Under the pieces are notes generated by a model. It saw nothing but the letters and a program-made list of their open reading frames with translations. It was not told the DNA's origin and did no database searches. Shown piece after piece: positions 16,866 through 26,334 of a DNA stretch of 64,000 nucleotides. Each line of letters starts with the position of its first letter. The stretch's first letter is position 1. The stretch lies in the NCBI GenBank assembly GCA_016765495.1, contig JAESPV010000007.1, forward strand, positions 163,263-227,262, given 5' to 3'. The position numbers and the translations under genes were made by a program. This DNA comes from Desulfocapsa sp. (GTDB lineage Bacteria; Desulfobacterota; Desulfobulbia; Desulfobulbales; Desulfocapsaceae).

Positions 16866-19142
16866 TCAGTTGTAATGCTGTTCAACCCGTTTATCCAGTT
16901 GCTCAGTCAACCCTTTACTAAATCGCAAACTTTGCAAAAGTGCCGGAAGATTTTGTTCAGCATGAATATTCAAATGTACAGGACGGGTGGTTCCAAGACC
17001 GGGGCTCACGCCTGTAAGCCCTATGTCAAGATCAAGCTGCCCGGAAGGCAAGTAACCAGCAGTCACCTGAAGCGTTTGGTACTGCAACTCCTCCACGGCC
17101 TTCAAAGCATAGCCCGTCAACCCCGAGTGATTCATATTTCCAGGAGTATACCGTATTTCACCACCAGGTTCATCACTGTACAAAATACCCGCATCAACAG
17201 ACACATCTTTTCCTTTGATTTCCACCGGAATAGAGCCACTGATTGATCCTGTAGCATAAAGAGCATCCATCTTAATAAGACCAACCAGTTTCTCAAGGTT
17301 CAGGGACTCTATCTCTACAGAGAATGTGCTATCCGGCATATTCAAATCGTAATGCACTTCCCCGGACCTTACCATACCATCAAACAAAACTGCACTGAGG
17401 TTTTTCAGTTGCACCTGTGGCAAGGGTCCGCTCTCCACCGGAAGTAACTCCACCTCTGTTTTAATATCAAAAATATCAATACCGCCAATGAGCTGTCCCA
17501 AGGTAAAACTCCCTTTATTTCTGGAATACAACTCTGGTAGCAGCCCAAGATCCTGTCCCATTGCCAAACCATTGAACAACATCTTTTTGTAATAGCCACG
17601 CCCTTCAGTCACAGTAATAAAGGCTGAAAGTTTTGGTTTTTCATCTGGCTGCCATGCTCCATCAGCCTGAAAAGCTACTTTCCCTCCATCCAGATTAAAT
17701 GGATGCGCCCAAGGTATAAGCAGGTCTGCAAGAGAGTCTCCAGCACCATCAAGATCAATCGCTCTCTCAGTTTTTATCTGAATATTTCCTGAGGCAGTGG
17801 GGAGATCATGTGAGAAATCCAAGAGAAAACCAGCAGGGATTTTTTCCGGAGAAAGTTGTATTCTTCCAGAAAAATACCTTTTTTTCAATTGAATGATGCC
17901 CGACAACTCTTTAAGTGGAAGTTGCTGACCCTTGGTATTTATGGCAAGAGTTGATAGAGTAAAGTCTGTTTGTAATTCAAGGCCAGCTACAGACTTATTC
18001 AGATAAAAATCACGACAGCTCGACCCGCCAATATCATAAATACGCTCGCCTTCCAATATCTGCATCGGATCAAAATGTAAAGCACCGGCCGTAAGAGTTA
18101 CATCTTCCCTTTGAAAAACCAGTTGTACAGGAGTATCCAGGTACAAATTAAGTTCAGGAATTTTCACCTTCCGAGTGACTAACCCAGATATTTGCAGGAA
18201 AGAGCTCTCTTTAAATAGCAGAGAATCTCCGACAATCCTGCCGGCCAGCTGTAATTGCACTTTAGCCGCTTTCAATCCAGGAAAAGAAGGATCTACAACT
18301 GTTGCATGTAGTAAAAAGGGTTTTCCGGAATTGTTGGATAAGGAAATTGCCAGATCTGCCAGTACGCTTGCATCACTTTTAGGAAACTCCGTCAGCACAC
18401 CGGATTCCAGCAGAAAGTCACGCAGCGGTTCCACCGTTAATTCCATATTCCCGCTAAGCTTTTCGGGTTCCAATAAAACATGCAGCACCAGACCATTTTT
18501 GTCCCCTTTCCGCAGAACAACTCTCAGTTCTCCATGAAGAGAGTCTAAGCTTTGCAGGTCAAGAGTGAGCTCTGTGTCAATTGCCACATCCATACTGATC
18601 TCGGCATGAATGGCTTTACTTTTCGAGGAAGCAGTTACCTGTATGGATCTATCAATCAATTGGCGTGGAAAATCACCCTGGAGTCGTAAGCGTTTAATCG
18701 TAAAACTGCCCAAATGGAGCTTGGAACGAAGCTCGTCGGTAAGGAGTTCAATCTGATCCGGCAGTGCAAAAGGTATGTCGTTTCTTTCTGTTGACCGGAT
18801 CCGCTGAATAGTACACTGTTCAATATCAATTCTGTTGTTTTGACCACCTGTAAGGAACTTTGGCAGACCAAAATAAAAGGAAACATCACGAAATCGAACA
18901 GAATAGGTATCGCCGCCCGCCAAAAGATATGTCGCTTCAAGCATATCGATATGAGCCTGATTCCAATCAATCTCTGAAATGTGAATAGAAACTGCCTTGG
19001 CCCCTGTTTTCTGCAGTGAATAGCTTACAATTTGATCGAGAAATACAAATCGCACGGCGAGCAACGCACAAACAACAATCAAGGACAAAAGGATAATACT
19101 TTTTATGATTCGCATCCCTGTAACAACAGACGGACAGAACAT
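16866..19142 (-). CDS. ydbH: YdbH-family AsmA-like intermembrane lipid transport protein
   Basis: A 758-residue protein with one N-terminal membrane anchor (MRIIKSIILLSLIVVCALLA after a short leader) and a long periplasmic region of repeating beta strands, as in AsmA-like bridge proteins. Late segments (MNHSGLTGYALKAVEELQYQTL, here quoted in part, then GQLDLDIGLTGVSPG) match the conserved YdbH C-terminus. Paralogues TamB and YhdP share redundant roles in phospholipid traffic in enterobacteria. It starts three bases after the acyl-CoA synthetase stop. Confidence 0.83.
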   Translation of the reverse strand: MFCPSVVTGMRIIKSIILLSLIVVCALLAVRFVFLDQIVSYSLQKTGAKAVSIHISEIDWNQAHIDMLEATYLLAGGDTYSVRFRDVSFYFGLPKFLTGGQNNRIDIEQCTIQRIRSTERNDIPFALPDQIELLTDELRSKLHLGSFTIKRLRLQGDFPRQLIDRSIQVTASSKSKAIHAEISMDVAIDTELTLDLQSLDSLHGELRVVLRKGDKNGLVLHVLLEPEKLSGNMELTVEPLRDFLLESGVLTEFPKSDASVLADLAISLSNNSGKPFLLHATVVDPSFPGLKAAKVQLQLAGRIVGDSLLFKESSFLQISGLVTRKVKIPELNLYLDTPVQLVFQREDVTLTAGALHFDPMQILEGERIYDIGGSSCRDFYLNKSVAGLELQTDFTLSTLAINTKGQQLPLKELSGIIQLKKRYFSGRIQLSPEKIPAGFLLDFSHDLPTASGNIQIKTERAIDLDGAGDSLADLLIPWAHPFNLDGGKVAFQADGAWQPDEKPKLSAFITVTEGRGYYKKMLFNGLAMGQDLGLLPELYSRNKGSFTLGQLIGGIDIFDIKTEVELLPVESGPLPQVQLKNLSAVLFDGMVRSGEVHYDLNMPDSTFSVEIESLNLEKLVGLIKMDALYATGSISGSIPVEIKGKDVSVDAGILYSDEPGGEIRYTPGNMNHSGLTGYALKAVEELQYQTLQVTAGYLPSGQLDLDIGLTGVSPGLGTTRPVHLNIHAEQNLPALLQSLRFSKGLTEQLDKRVEQHYN

Positions 19143-19145
19143 TTA

Positions 19146-20837
19146 TTACTCACCAGCATACAAATACCGCTTAATCTTATGTGTTGCTGTTTTGACAAAA
19201 GGCTCCCGTCTTTCAACTACCCGAGCCAGCCGGGATGACGATGCCACCTGTGCGTTAACTTCTTTACGCATGGTTGCACACAGCTTATCAATAAACTCAC
19301 GACGCTTAACTCTGGATTTCCCCTTAGTTGCATCATCTATAAATTCGTAATCCGGATACACCCAGGCATCCAGTTTTCCGTTATTCTCTACAACAAGCGA
19401 CTCTACCACCCATGAATACGCATTAATTTTGTGTTCAATGGGTTCAGGGTATACATTCTCTCCATTCGCCATAACAATAACATTTTTTGAACGTCCACGG
19501 ATATAAAGATTCCCGGAATCATCAAAATAACCAAGATCACCGGTGTTAAGCCATCCATCTTCAGTAATCGTATCTGCTGTAGCATCGGGATCGTTATAAT
19601 ATCCTCTCATAATATTTGGTCCACAGCCGTATATCGTTCCTACTCCGGTGTCCGGATCCGGATCAACAATTTTGATTTGTACTCCTGGAAATGGTTTTCC
19701 CGTTGACCCGACTGCAATGGTAGGATCCCCCAGTGGCCCACCCGCTAGCATTGGTGCTGATTCGGTCAAACCGTAGCCGATGAGATACGGAAACTCTGCC
19801 TCTTGCAAAAAGTTTTCAACTTCCGGATTTAATGCTGCTCCGCCGATTCCCATAACCTCAAGTTTTCCGCCAAAAAACTCCAAAAGCCTGGCACCAATCT
19901 TTTTATACACAAACTTCCGGCCAAAGGAAAACCTGCAGAGAAAAGAAAGCAGTACACTCTTCTCAACCTGCGGCAAGACTCGTTTTTTATAGATCTTTTC
20001 CATGATCAGCGGAACGGTAAACATGACCGTAGGCTTTTCATGATTGCACAACTTCTGCAGGATCGCAGGAGTCGGGGTTTTACCGGCATAGGCAACTTTA
20101 CAGCCCTTTATTAAAGGTGTGAGAAAACCCAGAGTAAACTCATAGGTATGAGACATGGGCAGGACAGAGAGAAAAACATTCCCTTTATCAACCTCAAGCA
20201 TGGTTGCAGCACTATACGCGTTTGCTGTTAAATTCTTATGACTGAGCATCACCGCCTTTGAGTATCCGGACGTTCCGGATGTGTAAAGAATGGAGGCGAT
20301 ATCATCTTCCTCTACTTCGGTAAATGCTTGTTTCTTTATATCTTTATTTTCTTCTTGTGCGGAAAAAGCTTCTTCCAGATATACGGAAAACGGTGTTACC
20401 TCAATTACTCCCTGAGTTGCTACAGAATCATCAAGTGTGATTATCCGACGTAATTTCTTCTGATTCAGTTCGTACACTTTCTCAAGCTGTCGCTGGGAGA
20501 TAAAAAGGATAGGAACCTCCATCTCATTGAGAATATGATGACAATCAGCTTCAGGAAGATCTGGAAGAATGGGAACAACAATTGCTCCCAAACGCACAAT
20601 CGCAAAATAAGCGGTACCCCAGTTAGGTGAATTTTCAGATAAAATTGCCACCCGGTCACCTTTTTTAATTCCGCCTCCGGCTAAATGATGAGCAAGTGCA
20701 ATAATGCGATCGTAAAATTCCTGATAAGTGAGAGCATCTTCTGCTGCCATTCCTATGGCTGGAAGCTCTGCGTATTGCTCAACGCTACGATCAAGTATAT
20801 AATTCAGTGTCATCCGTACATCATTTGATTCCGGCAT
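19146..20837 (-). CDS. AMP-forming acyl-CoA synthetase (long-chain type)
   Basis: About 563 residues from the ATG at 20837, which has GAGG six bases upstream; further upstream starts lack good sites. It activates a carboxylic acid, probably a fatty acid, to its CoA thioester. Motifs: ILYTSGTSGYSKAV (phosphate-binding), YGLTESAP, GWLNTGDLGYF and RGRSKNVIVMANGENVYPEP near the C-terminus. It lies directly ahead of ydbH, so an acyl-CoA supply or lipid recycling role is plausible. Substrate not determined from sequence. Confidence 0.88.
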   Translation of the reverse strand: MPESNDVRMTLNYILDRSVEQYAELPAIGMAAEDALTYQEFYDRIIALAHHLAGGGIKKGDRVAILSENSPNWGTAYFAIVRLGAIVVPILPDLPEADCHHILNEMEVPILFISQRQLEKVYELNQKKLRRIITLDDSVATQGVIEVTPFSVYLEEAFSAQEENKDIKKQAFTEVEEDDIASILYTSGTSGYSKAVMLSHKNLTANAYSAATMLEVDKGNVFLSVLPMSHTYEFTLGFLTPLIKGCKVAYAGKTPTPAILQKLCNHEKPTVMFTVPLIMEKIYKKRVLPQVEKSVLLSFLCRFSFGRKFVYKKIGARLLEFFGGKLEVMGIGGAALNPEVENFLQEAEFPYLIGYGLTESAPMLAGGPLGDPTIAVGSTGKPFPGVQIKIVDPDPDTGVGTIYGCGPNIMRGYYNDPDATADTITEDGWLNTGDLGYFDDSGNLYIRGRSKNVIVMANGENVYPEPIEHKINAYSWVVESLVVENNGKLDAWVYPDYEFIDDATKGKSRVKRREFIDKLCATMRKEVNAQVASSSRLARVVERREPFVKTATHKIKRYLYAGE

Positions 20838-21089
20838 GGAAAACCTCGTCTCTGGGCAATTGGGGCCACAAGTATGTTTTTCTAATGAGGTGGCCATACT
20901 ACCTAAAAGTCGTTTTTTGGTCAATTAAGAATACAAATGTCCTTTCACAGGCCAAAAACTGCTCTTTTCCCAAAAGACAGTTAAATATCCTTGACAGTTC
21001 AACGTAGAGCTTATAAAAAATAGTATTGGTTCTTATATTTCACAGGAATTAGACTGGATCGTTCCCTTTCCCCCCCAAAAATAACTCTT

Positions 21090-22118
21090 ATGCAGACTCG
21101 ATCACACCCATTCGCTTTCATTTTTCTTTTTGCTCTCATCACATTCTTCTTTTCGAGCACCGTTGTCTGCGGGACAGGAATTCCAGTTCTTACTACCAGT
21201 TATAAATGGAAAACGGTTCAAACAGACAAGCGACCTGCTGCCAGAACCACAGTTGCAGTTGTAACTTTGGGCAAATCCGGGAACTTCTCAGACAAGAAAA
21301 AACGGGTCGGCCCCCTTGTCACAAAAGCCACCACCAGACAATTAAACAGAAAAATTTCTTCAAGAAGTGCAATTATTATTGATGCGGTCAGCGGTAAAAC
21401 TCTCTATTCCAGAAATCCCGACAAACAACGTCAACCGGCATCCACCATTAAAGTACTCACCGGAATGATTGCTCTCAAGTCGCTCACCAAGGCCGAACAG
21501 GTTGCAGTGAGCCAAAAAGCTGCCAGACAGCCCAGATCCAAGGTATACCTTGATCGAAAGAAACAATATAAGGCCAACGACCTGATCAATGCTGTGTTGC
21601 TTGCCTCTGCCAATGATGCAAGTGTTGCCCTTGCTGAAAAAATTGCCGGAAGTGAAAAAGATTTTGCAAAAATGATGACGCTCAGGGCAAACCTCTGGGG
21701 GGCAAAAAATACTGTTTGTAAAAATGCCACAGGCCTTACTGCAAAAGGTCAAAAATCCACTGCCAGAGACTTGGCCACTATTTTTCGCCATGCAATGAGT
21801 GATCCTGAATTCTCACAAAGAATGAAGAGAGTCAAAGCACGCACCAGCGAAGGAAAGCTCCTGCGCAATCACAATAAAGCATTGTGGCAGGTCAAAGGTG
21901 CCTTAGGTGGGAAAACCGGTTATACTAATGCCGCCAGACAAACCTACGTTGGAAAATTTAAACGCGGTAAAGATGAAATTATTGTGGCTATTATGGGAAG
22001 TGAAACCATGTGGTCTGATATTAAACGTCTGGTTACATTCGGTTTTAACAAGAAAGTGACACTGTCCTATGAACTGGATGCCCTGGGAGCTGAAATAGAG
22101 ATGGTGGCCGAGCTTTAA
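21090..22118 (+). CDS. D-alanyl-D-alanine carboxypeptidase (peptidase S11)
   Basis: A 342-residue exported penicillin-binding protein that trims peptidoglycan stem peptides. Signal peptide at 1-28, a basic linker, then the S11 domain: SxxK as S118-T-I-K121, SxN as S173-A-N175, and KTG at 275-277 (GGKTGYTNAAR). The C-terminal domain after the catalytic fold is short compared with PBP5, so membrane attachment may differ. Its last 74 bases overlap the converging dnaE2 gene. Confidence 0.9.
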   Translation: MQTRSHPFAFIFLFALITFFFSSTVVCGTGIPVLTTSYKWKTVQTDKRPAARTTVAVVTLGKSGNFSDKKKRVGPLVTKATTRQLNRKISSRSAIIIDAVSGKTLYSRNPDKQRQPASTIKVLTGMIALKSLTKAEQVAVSQKAARQPRSKVYLDRKKQYKANDLINAVLLASANDASVALAEKIAGSEKDFAKMMTLRANLWGAKNTVCKNATGLTAKGQKSTARDLATIFRHAMSDPEFSQRMKRVKARTSEGKLLRNHNKALWQVKGALGGKTGYTNAARQTYVGKFKRGKDEIIVAIMGSETMWSDIKRLVTFGFNKKVTLSYELDALGAEIEMVAEL

Positions 22119-25100
22119 CAGCTGGGAGGCATAATTTCCGCAAGCCATGAACCGTCAGGGTCAGCGCCCCATACTCTTCTTCCACTATCCCCTGCAGCAT
22201 ATAGGCACATCCTGAAGCAAGCATGCGGGCATAGCGGCGATATATCTTAGGAAAAAAGACGGTCTCCACCACTCCTGTCTCATCTTCAAAGGTCAAAAAT
22301 TCCATCACCTCTCCTGTTTTTGTTGAAACCAGTTTTCCACTGAGCAGCCATCCTGCAAAACATATCCGTTTTCCCTTGTGTTGTTCAAGATTGCATGCCC
22401 GGGTACGCCCCTGCAACTTCTCTCCATACAGCAAAAGCGGATGTTCCCGACAAAGAAAGCCTAAAACATGGTACTCCCGGCGCAGTAACTCTCGCTCTTC
22501 ACAGGGCTGTAACAGAGGAGCCGGTGGAAGATGTAGTCCAAACAAAGAACGGGTTTTGTTTTTTTGATTTTTTGCAAGACAATGAAACTGGGACAACTCC
22601 CAGAAAAGTCTACTTCTGTTGTTATCAGGGCACACATTGTCCAAGGCTCCGGCCTGAATTAACGCTCGGCTCTCATCTTTATGCGGGGAAACGCGCTGCC
22701 AGAAATCAACACTGGAGACATATTTCCCGGCCTTTCTCCTTGCAACGATCCGCTCCATGGTCTCCACCGCCAATCCTTTTACAGACATCAATCCCACCCG
22801 GATACTTTTTTCTCCCTTCTCTTTTTTCCATCTGAGCTCACTTCTATTCACGCAGGGCGGCAAAACAGAGACACCAAGACGTTTTGCTTCTGAAACATAG
22901 GCAAATGTCGAATAATATCCTCCCTGATTGGAAATAACTGCCGCCATAAATTCTGCCGGGTAATGGGTTTTCAGATATGCCGCCTGGTAGGAAACTCGTG
23001 CATATGATGCAGAATGCGGTTTGCAGAAAGAATAGCCATCAAAACTCATCATCATCTGCCAGAGCTGCATGCGGGTTTCTTTATCCACTCCCCGCTCAGC
23101 GCATCCTTTATCAAACTCACACTGATAATCCTTTAACCGTAACAGCTTGTCCTTTTTAGACATCACCTTTCGCAAACCATCTGCCCGCGCATGGCTGAAA
23201 CCGGCAAGTGCCACCGCAACCCGTGACACATCTTCCTGATACACCATAAGTCCGAATGTCTCATTCAGAACCAGTGCAAGTTGCGGATGAAGGTGCTCCC
23301 ATTTGCCGCCATGGAGACGCCGAACATATTCACGCACAAAATCATTGGCTGCCGGACGAATAATAGATGATTGAAGGACAAGCTGCTCAAAGTCTCCACT
23401 GCCCGCCTTTTTCTGAAGCAGACGCATGGCTGGACTTTCAATATAAAAACATCCCATGGTTTTTCCGGCCGCAATAGTTGCACAGGTTTGTGCATCCTCT
23501 TCCGGCTGCCAGTATTCTTCATCAAAACTGCGACCGCTGTTTTCAATGGAGGCAATGCAATCTCTTATTACTCCAAGACTTCGATTACCAAGCAGATCTA
23601 TCTTAACCAGGCCCGCCTCTTCCGCCCCATCCTTATCCCACTGAATAATGGGGACACCTTTAGCAGCAAACTGTACCGGCACATAATCACTTATTAATCC
23701 AGGAGTAATAACCACCCCGCCCGGATGGACGGAAATATGACGTGGAATGCCTATTAATTTTGCAGCAAGAGTGATGATTTCAGGCCAGATATCTGTAAGT
23801 GATTCTTTTGCCATAGCTGGCATCTTCTGCAAAGAAGCAAGAAGCGAGTCTCCATGAAGGCTGCAATTGCCGGAGAGTCCCCTGCTGATACGTGCAATCT
23901 CTCCAGAGGGGATGCCAAAGGCTTTGGCCGTTTCCCGTATAGCCATACGCGTCTGAAAACGTATGATGGTCGCAACCATGGCTGCATGCCCAGCATGTTC
24001 AGCCAATACCTGCTCAAGAATAGCATTGCGCTCATCCCAGGCAAAATCAATATCTATATCTGGCGGATCTGTGCGCCCCGGATGAAGAAACCGCTCAAAA
24101 TACAAATTATGTTTTACTGGGCATATATTTGTAATTTCAAGACAATAGGCGACAAGAGAAGCTGCACCGGAGCCACGCCCACATATTCTGCGAGATCGCA
24201 TGGCAGTGGTGTTAAGAGATTGGTATACAATATCTCTTACCACAAGAAAATACGAGGAAAAGCCCATGGTATCGATAACAGCGAGCTCATGTTCAAGCCG
24301 TTCAACCACAGCTTCCGAGAGGTCGGTTCCATAGCGCATACAGGCTCCTTTATATGCTGCAATACGCAAAGAGCCCACCGCTCTGCCACCAGTTTTATTG
24401 CCAGTTTTTTGGCCGTCCCAAGGGGGCATGACAAGTCCAAAATCGGGGCCTCTAAAACTACAGCGTGCAGCAAGATGATCTGTTGCTGCCATAACTTCCG
24501 GCCACACTGCAAAACGTTCAGAGTAGACAGTGGGTGCTTCCAGGCATACAGGTGGAATATCGATTAGAGTATATGGTGTATCTTCCACACGACTGTTGCT
24601 ACGAATCGCCCTTATAAGATGAAAAAGGGATGCTTCGGTTTTTTCAGCCATAACAACTGCCGGAACAGCCACAGCGGGAAAGCCATTTTGCTGCGCCCAT
24701 TTGCGGAGCTTCCCTGCCTGCTCCGTTGGGCGATCACCAAGGTTTGCAACTAAATCCACATTCGAATGTTGGAGTGCTCTTAGGAGTGAGAAAGAGGAGG
24801 AGAGTACTACAAGACCATCGGAATGTTCCTTAAGCTCCTGCTCTAACAGAAACTTTTTATCACATAAGCTTTTAGTCAGCAAGTTACATAAATTACTATA
24901 CCCTGTAGCATTAACAGCTAAGCAAATAACTCCCGAAGAGTCTTTGTTTTTATTTTTAACATCAGTGAGTTCTGCACCGATCACAGGAGACAGTTTATAG
25001 TATTTGCAGGCAGCAAGAAAAGACCAGAGTCCTGCAAGGGAATCCAGGTCAGTAAGTGCAAGACCGGAATAACCAAGATCTCTGGCACGCTGACAAAGCT

Positions 25101-25161
25101 TTCCCGGTGAACTGCATCCCTGCATCAGGGAATAATAGGAACGTACAGATAAAGGAAACAC
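22045..25161 (-). CDS. dnaE2: Error-prone DNA polymerase III alpha subunit DnaE2/ImuC
   Basis: A 1038-residue C-family polymerase starting at GTG 25161, three bases after imuB. The polymerase core is intact: GRGSGAASLVAYCLE, then PDIDIDFAW near residue 369 (two catalytic Asp) and KIDLLGNRSL (third). An OB-fold lies near the C-terminus. The N-terminal PHP region reads RSYYSLMQG where active PHP domains have HxH, so proofreading-type metal binding is likely lost. That is usual for DnaE2, which carries out SOS-induced translesion synthesis together with ImuB. Confidence 0.9.
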   Translation of the reverse strand: MFPLSVRSYYSLMQGCSSPGKLCQRARDLGYSGLALTDLDSLAGLWSFLAACKYYKLSPVIGAELTDVKNKNKDSSGVICLAVNATGYSNLCNLLTKSLCDKKFLLEQELKEHSDGLVVLSSSFSLLRALQHSNVDLVANLGDRPTEQAGKLRKWAQQNGFPAVAVPAVVMAEKTEASLFHLIRAIRSNSRVEDTPYTLIDIPPVCLEAPTVYSERFAVWPEVMAATDHLAARCSFRGPDFGLVMPPWDGQKTGNKTGGRAVGSLRIAAYKGACMRYGTDLSEAVVERLEHELAVIDTMGFSSYFLVVRDIVYQSLNTTAMRSRRICGRGSGAASLVAYCLEITNICPVKHNLYFERFLHPGRTDPPDIDIDFAWDERNAILEQVLAEHAGHAAMVATIIRFQTRMAIRETAKAFGIPSGEIARISRGLSGNCSLHGDSLLASLQKMPAMAKESLTDIWPEIITLAAKLIGIPRHISVHPGGVVITPGLISDYVPVQFAAKGVPIIQWDKDGAEEAGLVKIDLLGNRSLGVIRDCIASIENSGRSFDEEYWQPEEDAQTCATIAAGKTMGCFYIESPAMRLLQKKAGSGDFEQLVLQSSIIRPAANDFVREYVRRLHGGKWEHLHPQLALVLNETFGLMVYQEDVSRVAVALAGFSHARADGLRKVMSKKDKLLRLKDYQCEFDKGCAERGVDKETRMQLWQMMMSFDGYSFCKPHSASYARVSYQAAYLKTHYPAEFMAAVISNQGGYYSTFAYVSEAKRLGVSVLPPCVNRSELRWKKEKGEKSIRVGLMSVKGLAVETMERIVARRKAGKYVSSVDFWQRVSPHKDESRALIQAGALDNVCPDNNRSRLFWELSQFHCLAKNQKNKTRSLFGLHLPPAPLLQPCEERELLRREYHVLGFLCREHPLLLYGEKLQGRTRACNLEQHKGKRICFAGWLLSGKLVSTKTGEVMEFLTFEDETGVVETVFFPKIYRRYARMLASGCAYMLQGIVEEEYGALTLTVHGLRKLCLPAVKARPPSLFQLPGHPVHRTVSLSC

Positions 25162-25164
25162 GGC

Positions 25165-26334
25165 TCAGAAAGACGTTCCTAATCGAATCATTCCATTTCC
25201 GAAACGATTGCATACCCTGTCCATAGCAGATAACATTTGTTCCTGCTGCTGTTCCCGACGGCTTGCCATCACAAAAAGAAGTTTCTGACGTGATTCGGGA
25301 ATAAGGCGATCACAAATCAACGTACACCTGCGAACACGGATGCGACGTCCCCAGGCCCTGTCAAGTGCCGCAAGAGCTAAACGGCGCAACAGAAAATCAT
25401 TATTACTCCCCGCCTTGTGAGTAGCCTGCCGGGTTGTCTTTGTTCCATCACTATGGCTCAGAAAAATTCCCATACGTCTCCCAAGCAGTCCTCGTTGTCG
25501 CAGGGTTCTTCCTATTTGATGGATAAGCATGGTGATAACAGACTGTACTTCTTTATAGGTTCCAGTATCCTGCGCAAAAGTATGTTCCTCTGATATTTGC
25601 AGATTCCCAGCCTTCCCCGGCAATACAGCGGTTCTATCCCGTCCACGACTTGCATCATATAAATATGCACTGCGTTTCTGAAAAGGCACCAGTAACTGCT
25701 CACGGCTCAGTTCTGCCAACTGTCCTATTCTCGACAGGTTAAAATCTGCAAGTATCCGTATCTCATCAGGTTTCAACCCAGGGAGCATGGATAAAGGCAA
25801 GGGAGCAAGAAAAGCATGCTCTTCACCCGAACCGACAATATATTCACCAAAAGGCCGCACCATTCTCGATGCAACCTTGGATACCAGTTTATTTGAAGCA
25901 AGACTCCAGACAGGATCAAGCCCCAACTCTTTCCGCAACTGTTTACGCAAGCGCCAGGCAATGTCCGGTGGAGGCCCAAAAAGTCTGTGAGTTCCGGTAA
26001 CATCCATAAAAAGATGTCCATCTTCTGCACCCGGTTCCACAAGTGGCGTATACACCACAGCCCGTTTCACCAAGGCCATCATAGCTTTTCGATACAATGC
26101 GGGCTGCGGCATAAGGACTCGTGCCCGCCTGCAATAGTTACGGGCAAGACTTAAGCGCATCCCCTTACGAACCCCGTCTTTATAGGCTTCTTCACTCATA
26201 TCATACACAAGGGCGCGTGAAGCCTGAGCAGGGGCAACAATAAGCGGAACATGCTTTAAAGAACTGTCTTTTATCCGCTCCACTGCCACGGCAAAATCAG
26301 TGACATTGAAATGGATAATGGCTCTCTCCTGCAT
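25165..26334 (-). CDS. imuB: ImuB-like catalytically degenerate Y-family polymerase
   Basis: A 389-residue DinB-like protein that starts at ATG 26334, sharing one base with the preceding stop (TGATG). In Y-family enzymes the first motif is D-x-D; here it reads IIHFNVTDFAV, with Asn and Thr in place of the two. The second motif SIDE is replaced by AEDGH before LFMDVTG. Loss of these acidic residues marks ImuB, an accessory that bridges DnaE2 and the beta clamp rather than a polymerase. Little-finger features remain in the second half. SOS cassette member. Confidence 0.87.
   Translation of the reverse strand: MQERAIIHFNVTDFAVAVERIKDSSLKHVPLIVAPAQASRALVYDMSEEAYKDGVRKGMRLSLARNYCRRARVLMPQPALYRKAMMALVKRAVVYTPLVEPGAEDGHLFMDVTGTHRLFGPPPDIAWRLRKQLRKELGLDPVWSLASNKLVSKVASRMVRPFGEYIVGSGEEHAFLAPLPLSMLPGLKPDEIRILADFNLSRIGQLAELSREQLLVPFQKRSAYLYDASRGRDRTAVLPGKAGNLQISEEHTFAQDTGTYKEVQSVITMLIHQIGRTLRQRGLLGRRMGIFLSHSDGTKTTRQATHKAGSNNDFLLRRLALAALDRAWGRRIRVRRCTLICDRLIPESRQKLLFVMASRREQQQEQMLSAMDRVCNRFGNGMIRLGTSF

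Noticed and set aside
19146..20924. Longer start for the acyl-CoA synthetase at TTG 20924 or ATG 20897
   Set aside because: The extra 20-29 residues do not resemble the family, and ATG 20837 has the best ribosome site.
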